Shown: positions 15,805-19,462 of the stretch, one piece after another
Position numbering within the stretch: the first letter of the stretch is position 1
How the letters are laid out: each line of letters opens with the position of its first letter
Assembly: GCA_964490765.1 (NCBI GenBank)
Contig: CAZBDV010000039.1
Location: 1 to 19,462 of the forward strand
DNA length: 19,462 bases
Direction: 5' to 3'
Source of the DNA: CAZBDV01 sp964490765
GTDB lineage: Bacteria > Cloacimonadota > Cloacimonadia > Cloacimonadales > JAJBBL01
Made by a program: the position numbers and the translations under genes
The notes under the pieces: generated by a model
Seen by the model: the letters and a program-made list of their open reading frames with translations, nothing else
Told to the model about the DNA's origin: nothing
Database searches by the model: none

Positions 15805-17208
15805 CTATAGCTGGGGGAAACTATCTTTGCCCATCATCAGCCGGGCAGCATTGGGCATTAACTCCTTCAATTTCTTTTCCAGCTTTTGTGACAACTCTCT
15901 GATTTCCCACTGAGCGTGACTATCTGAACGGAGGCGGGAGAAGTGATATAGTTCTCTGAGATTTGTTTTGAAGAGTAGATTGACTTTATGAGCATTGGTC
16001 AGGATATATGATCCGAGTCCTCTCTTTTTCTCTTCCAGTTGCTCATATACAGGTTTCAGGCTCTCTAATGTCCTGGCTATCGCTTTATGCGAGCCTGTGG
16101 CTCTGAAGATTTCGGGTATAACATAACCATAATCGGGATGATATTCTGAGCGGATAATAGTGGCCATACGATGTCTTTTGATCTGGGCGAAACAGGAAGA
16201 GGAGACGGATGTCTGTATCAGACAATCAACCAGTTCGAAAGCTCGTGGTGGTTGGTTGAAAGCACTCATCCTGTTACAAGCGAGGTTAAACAACCTCTTC
16301 TTCTCGGAGGGTGGTAATTTTCCAATCTTATCCAGCAGAACATCAAAATCGGAGGGCACATACTGGAAGAGTAGACCGGCCAGCAACTGATCTTCCGGAG
16401 CAGTATTAAGGATTTTCACTTTAGTTTCGGGAGGTGAGAAGCTCACATTCTCCGGGAATAAACTTCTCATCTCCCCGCCAAGTTTTTTCAGGCTTTCGCA
16501 ATAGGGGTCGGGTTCTACATAGCGTATCAGAGAGGGAGTTATTTCCTTAGTCCTGGCCAGCAGGGTATCATACAGCTTTTTCGCTTCGAGGAGGTCAATA
16601 TTACTGAGACGGCGGAGGAGTTTTTCCAGGCTTCTGGCATTGAGAGTAACCCCCATCTGAGTGCCGGTAGCGAGTGGTAAGACGTAACGGGCATCCTCTT
16701 TGGCCATTTCTTCCCTTTTTTTCAACCCCGTTTCGGGGTGTTTTCTGCTGTAATGTTCTATTCCCTTATGGTAAAGCTCAGCGTAGAGAGAAAAGAGTTT
16801 TTTTACCGTCAGGGTATATTCATCTTTCAGCTTACCGTCTTCCAGCTCGGAAGGGGTAACATAGTCACTATCCCAGGTAACATACCTCTGAGATTTTTCT
16901 GTGAATGAGGCGAGCCTGCTTTTCTGTATGAATTCGGTCAGATATCGCGAGATACCGATCAAATCGAAGTTGAATACGGCATGTTCGGCGATAGAGGAAT
17001 GTCCCATATCGAAAACGATTTTCTCGTTGGATTGACGCGCTTTCCCTACATCTTTGATAGCCTGTTCTCTTAGTGCAGCTATCGTTTTACTGCTTCGGCT
17101 GATCCTGGCATAAGCAGCTGAGATTGTCTCTGGAGTAGCCTGTTGGGGCAATCCTAACTTCTCTATCAACGATCTGTCTATGTTATAACCAGCAATTGTA
17201 ACGATCAT
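15805..17208 (-). CDS. Double-domain FAD-dependent thymidylate synthase-like protein (ThyX family)
   Basis: 467 residues, about twice a single ThyX chain, with two Thy1-like halves. The N-terminal half has HSSIAEHAVFNFDL (70-83) and QKSRLASFTEKSQRYV (95-110), which keeps S101, E104, S106 and R108 of the ThyX signature RHRxxSxNExSxR but has K96-S97 where RH is expected. The C-terminal half has CFAQIKRHRMATIIRSEYH, keeping R345-H346-R347 but losing the rest. Canonical ThyX makes dTMP from dUMP with methylene-tetrahydrofolate, NADPH and FAD, with active sites shared between subunits, so one pseudo-dimer could rebuild such sites. Long two-domain members are known, but their activity is less certain. 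It starts 40 bases after deoC, with GAGGAG at 17221-17226, 12 bases from the ATG. Confidence 0.85.
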   Translation of the reverse strand: MIVTIAGYNIDRSLIEKLGLPQQATPETISAAYARISRSSKTIAALREQAIKDVGKARQSNEKIVFDMGHSSIAEHAVFNFDLIGISRYLTEFIQKSRLASFTEKSQRYVTWDSDYVTPSELEDGKLKDEYTLTVKKLFSLYAELYHKGIEHYSRKHPETGLKKREEMAKEDARYVLPLATGTQMGVTLNARSLEKLLRRLSNIDLLEAKKLYDTLLARTKEITPSLIRYVEPDPYCESLKKLGGEMRSLFPENVSFSPPETKVKILNTAPEDQLLAGLLFQYVPSDFDVLLDKIGKLPPSEKKRLFNLACNRMSAFNQPPRAFELVDCLIQTSVSSSCFAQIKRHRMATIIRSEYHPDYGYVIPEIFRATGSHKAIARTLESLKPVYEQLEEKKRGLGSYILTNAHKVNLLFKTNLRELYHFSRLRSDSHAQWEIRELSQKLEKKLKELMPNAARLMMGKDSFPQL

Positions 17209-17248
17209 AAATTGAGATATCTCCTCGTTATCAGTTGAAATGATTCAA

Positions 17249-18064
17249 TCAAACTTTGACAGGTGTAGTTCCCTGCTTTGCTTTAACGATCTCCACTCCG
17301 GAACTCGTACCTATACGGTTGGCACCAGCTTCGATCATAGCTCTGGCTGTTTCGGCTGTTTTTATCCCACCAGAAGCCTTGACTCCAAATTTGGGGCCGA
17401 CTATCTTTTTCATCAGGGTTACATCTTCAATAGTAGCACCCCCTGTAGAGAAGCCTGTAGAAGTTTTAACGAACAATGCTCCCTCTTTTTTGGCTGCCAG
17501 GCAGGCGATGATCTTCTCTTCTTCAGTCAACAGGCAGGTTTCGATTATCACCTTAAGGATAGCATCCTTATTAAGGCAGATGTCAGAGACTGTTGCGATA
17601 TCGTTTAACAGAGTGGCGATATCCTTCTCCTTCAAGGCTGTGATATTATTGACCATATCGATCTCTTCTGCTCCCTGCCTGATACAGTTCAATGCCTCTT
17701 CTCCCTTGACCTCACTCAGATTGGCTCCGAGTGGGAAGCCGACAACAGAGCAGACAAGGCTTCCGGTTCTCTTTAATTTTGTGTAGGCAAGGCTGACAAA
17801 TATCGGATTGATACAGACAGATTTGAAATTATAACTTTTTGCCTCCAGACATACCCTCTCGACATCCTGTCTGACTGTATGTGGCTTGAGTATTGTATGA
17901 TCGATGTAACCTGCGAGATCATCATTTTTATCAGCTCTCATATCCTCATCATCAGCCCGGCAGATCTTACATTGCAGGCATATTTCATGGCTACCGCCAC
18001 AGCGGCATTTTACCTTCTCGTCAAGAGCGAAGTATTTAAGAGCAGTTTGCTTTATAAGATTCAT
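17249..18064 (-). CDS. deoC: Deoxyribose-phosphate aldolase with cysteine-rich N-terminal extension
   Basis: Class I aldolase that splits 2-deoxyribose 5-phosphate into acetaldehyde and glyceraldehyde 3-phosphate in deoxynucleoside breakdown. The barrel begins at YIDHTILKP (53-61). Active-site residues are D136 in EIDMVNN, the Schiff-base lysine K200 in FVKTSTGFSTGGAT, and K229 in GVKASGGI. At 271 residues it is about 50 longer than typical short bacterial DeoC; the extra N-terminal part holds C20, C22, C29, C32 and C35 (CxCx6CxxCxxC), suggestive of a small metal site. AAAGGAG at 18070-18076 just before 18064 supports this long start over an internal Met42. It lies 35 bases after rlmN and 40 before the ThyX gene, so probably co-transcribed. 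Confidence 0.94.
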   Translation of the reverse strand: MNLIKQTALKYFALDEKVKCRCGGSHEICLQCKICRADDEDMRADKNDDLAGYIDHTILKPHTVRQDVERVCLEAKSYNFKSVCINPIFVSLAYTKLKRTGSLVCSVVGFPLGANLSEVKGEEALNCIRQGAEEIDMVNNITALKEKDIATLLNDIATVSDICLNKDAILKVIIETCLLTEEEKIIACLAAKKEGALFVKTSTGFSTGGATIEDVTLMKKIVGPKFGVKASGGIKTAETARAMIEAGANRIGTSSGVEIVKAKQGTTPVKV

Positions 18065-18099
18065 AATTGTTCTCCTTTCTCTGAGTAATTAAACAGTAG

Positions 18100-19167
18100 T
18101 TATGATTTATGGATAGCCTGATAATCAGCGGATAACTGACCGCAGGCTGCATTGATATCTTCACCCCTGCTTTTGCGATAAGTAACAGCGAAGGGTAGGG
18201 GGAGTAAATACTTAATAAAACGGTCTATCTCTTCCCGGGAGGGTCTCTTCAGAGTAGAGGATGATGAGGTATTATTCCAGGAGATGAGATTAACTTTACA
18301 GGAGAGGTCGCCAAGCAGTTTGATCAGAGCTTTCGCATCCTCTTCTCCCGTATTGAATCCCCCGAACATAACATATTCCATAGTTATCCGGAAGGGATTG
18401 TTTCTCCGGTAGAGTTGCAGGGCCTGTTTCAATTCCGGGAGAGGATATTGGCTGGCAACCGGCATCAGATATTCTCTCTTCTCCTGGATTGCCGAATTGA
18501 GCGAGACTGCCAGCTTTACTTTGATACCGGCGGCGAGGAGTTTATGCATACCTGGGATAATACCACAGGTAGAGAGAGTAATCCGGCGAGGGCTGAAAGA
18601 GAGGGTTTTCTCGTTCTGTATCAATCTGATAGTATGAAAGACATTCGTGTAATTATCAAGTGGTTCACCCATCCCCATAAAGACAAGGTTGGTTATTCTC
18701 CTGCCGGAAGAGTAGTGTGAAGCAATCAGTATCTGTGCCACGATCTCATCGGCTTCGAGATTACGTTTGAATCCCATACTTCCAGTAGCACAGAATCGGC
18801 ATTTTCTCAGGCAGCCGACCTGTGAAGATATACAGAGGGTCAGTTTATCTTCTGCCGGTATAAGAACCATTTCTATGAGATTTCTGTCAGTAAGTTCCAG
18901 AAGGAATTTGCTCGTACCGTCCTGCGAAACAGTCCGTTTCCTGATTACCGGCATCTGTAGAGGGTGATTCTCGCGCAGGGCATCCCGTAAGTTCCCGGGA
19001 AGGTTGGACATGAGAGAATAATCGGTTACCCCCTTCTTGTATAACCAATCACAGATCTGAACAGCTCTGTAACGGGCTGTTTTACTGCTATCACCGGTAA
19101 GAGATGCTACCAGATCTACCCAGTTCTCGGGAGTTAGTGATAACGGTTTTGCAAAACGGCTGCTCAT
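18100..19167 (-). CDS. rlmN: Dual-specificity 23S rRNA A2503 / tRNA A37 C2-methyltransferase
   Basis: Radical SAM enzyme that methylates C2 of A2503 in 23S rRNA, and in some bacteria A37 in tRNA. It has 355 residues. The [4Fe-4S] cluster cysteines are C119, C123 and C126 in GCLRKCRFCATGSMGF; NLVFMGMGEPLDNY and SPRRITLSTCGIIPG follow; the C-terminal RGEDINAACGQL supplies C342, at the place of the methyl-carrying cysteine of the E. coli enzyme. The absence of Cfr-specific context and the housekeeping neighbours favour RlmN over Cfr. The start at 19167 overlaps the stop of the upstream gene as ATGA, implying translational coupling. Confidence 0.95.
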   Translation of the reverse strand: MSSRFAKPLSLTPENWVDLVASLTGDSSKTARYRAVQICDWLYKKGVTDYSLMSNLPGNLRDALRENHPLQMPVIRKRTVSQDGTSKFLLELTDRNLIEMVLIPAEDKLTLCISSQVGCLRKCRFCATGSMGFKRNLEADEIVAQILIASHYSSGRRITNLVFMGMGEPLDNYTNVFHTIRLIQNEKTLSFSPRRITLSTCGIIPGMHKLLAAGIKVKLAVSLNSAIQEKREYLMPVASQYPLPELKQALQLYRRNNPFRITMEYVMFGGFNTGEEDAKALIKLLGDLSCKVNLISWNNTSSSSTLKRPSREEIDRFIKYLLPLPFAVTYRKSRGEDINAACGQLSADYQAIHKS

Positions 19168-19462
19168 CTGCGGTTATTATTTCTCTTCTTATTATTGTTG
19201 GGGCGTTTGTTGTTGTTAGGACATTTACCGGTTATTTTCCCCTGCTTGATATCCTGATATTGCTTGATGGGGATGATCTCGATGAGTTGATCCTCGTTGG
19301 TGAGGTGCACGGTACGATTATAATAGTCGTTCTTATAGACAAAATAACGAGTATTATTGTAATCTACCACCTCTCCGATTTCGGGGAATTCTCTGGCAGA
19401 TTCTACATAGTAATCCTCTTCGTAATGCAGACAGCAGAGCAGTCTGCCACAGGGGCCGGATA
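19164..19462 (-). CDS. PSP1-domain protein, RicT/YaaT-like (3' part only)
   Basis: The 5' end is beyond the right edge; 98 codons are visible before the TGA at 19166-19164. The visible start SGPCGRLLCCLHYE matches the C-terminal cysteine motif of PSP1-domain proteins such as B. subtilis RicT (YaaT), where a similar SGLCGRLMCCLKYE stretch occurs; there RicT works with RicA and RicF in a complex that binds Fe-S clusters and affects RNA processing and phosphorelay. Then comes a basic, hydrophilic region and a low-complexity tail (NNNKRPNNNKKRNNNRR) rich in Asn, Lys and Arg, which may contact RNA; that last point is inference. It overlaps rlmN by four bases. An internal ATG at 19370 is not the true start, since the frame stays open with conserved residues to the window edge. 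Confidence 0.82.
   Translation of the reverse strand, partial: SGPCGRLLCCLHYEEDYYVESAREFPEIGEVVDYNNTRYFVYKNDYYNRTVHLTNEDQLIEIIPIKQYQDIKQGKITGKCPNNNKRPNNNKKRNNNRR

Noticed and set aside
17249..17941. deoC starting at internal Met42
   Set aside because: Would give a typical-length DeoC, but the strong AAAGGAG site is at the upstream ATG, so the extended form is preferred.
18100..19167. Cfr-type resistance methyltransferase
   Set aside because: The gene has RlmN-like sequence and sits in a housekeeping operon; nothing indicates mobile resistance context.

Overview
The window is a piece of a bacterial chromosome made almost wholly of housekeeping genes, with two convergent gene blocks. Best guess for the source is a member of the FCB group, perhaps a Cloacimonadota-like lineage; this is inference. 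It rests on a secreted protein with a C-terminal 'NYPNPFNPETSISFSL...GSGVYFYRI' module of the type common in FCB secreted proteins, combined with clear Shine-Dalgarno sites and E. coli-like TTGACA/TATAGT promoters, which argue against typical Bacteroidetes.

Plus strand, 32-11873: rpoC, rpsL, rpsG and an EF-G gene form the usual rpoBC/str cluster (rpoB would lie just left of the window). Where tuf often follows fusA there is instead a two-gene signalling module: a STAS-domain anti-sigma-antagonist-like protein and a receiver-plus-RsbW-like ATPase fusion. Then come prmC (release-factor glutamine methylation), murA (first committed peptidoglycan step) and a nucleotide-sugar epimerase. All genes point the same way with short gaps.

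Minus strand, 19462-12056: the 3' part of a PSP1/RicT-type gene, rlmN (overlapping it by ATGA), deoC and a double-domain ThyX probably form one operon. Next, from its own promoter, comes a secreted protein of three 112-residue beta-sandwich-like repeats plus a C-terminal FlgD-like/sorting module, closed by a strong terminator. It is followed by a large SRP RNA with an Alu-type 5' domain, hisS, and a monocistronic groES with a CIRCE-like HrcA operator and an intrinsic terminator. The two blocks converge at about 11874-12055.

Most worth a second look: (1) the EF-G of the str cluster lacks the canonical domain IV tip motifs and resembles the recycling-type EF-G2 class; (2) a partner-switching module sits inside a ribosomal operon; (3) the ThyX-type protein carries two Thy1 domains in which the signature motif is split between the halves; (4) DeoC has a cysteine-rich N-terminal extension; (5) groES is orphaned from groL and has a degenerate CIRCE. 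I see no mobile element, CRISPR array or tRNA gene. I cannot point to an obviously new defence or mobile system here.
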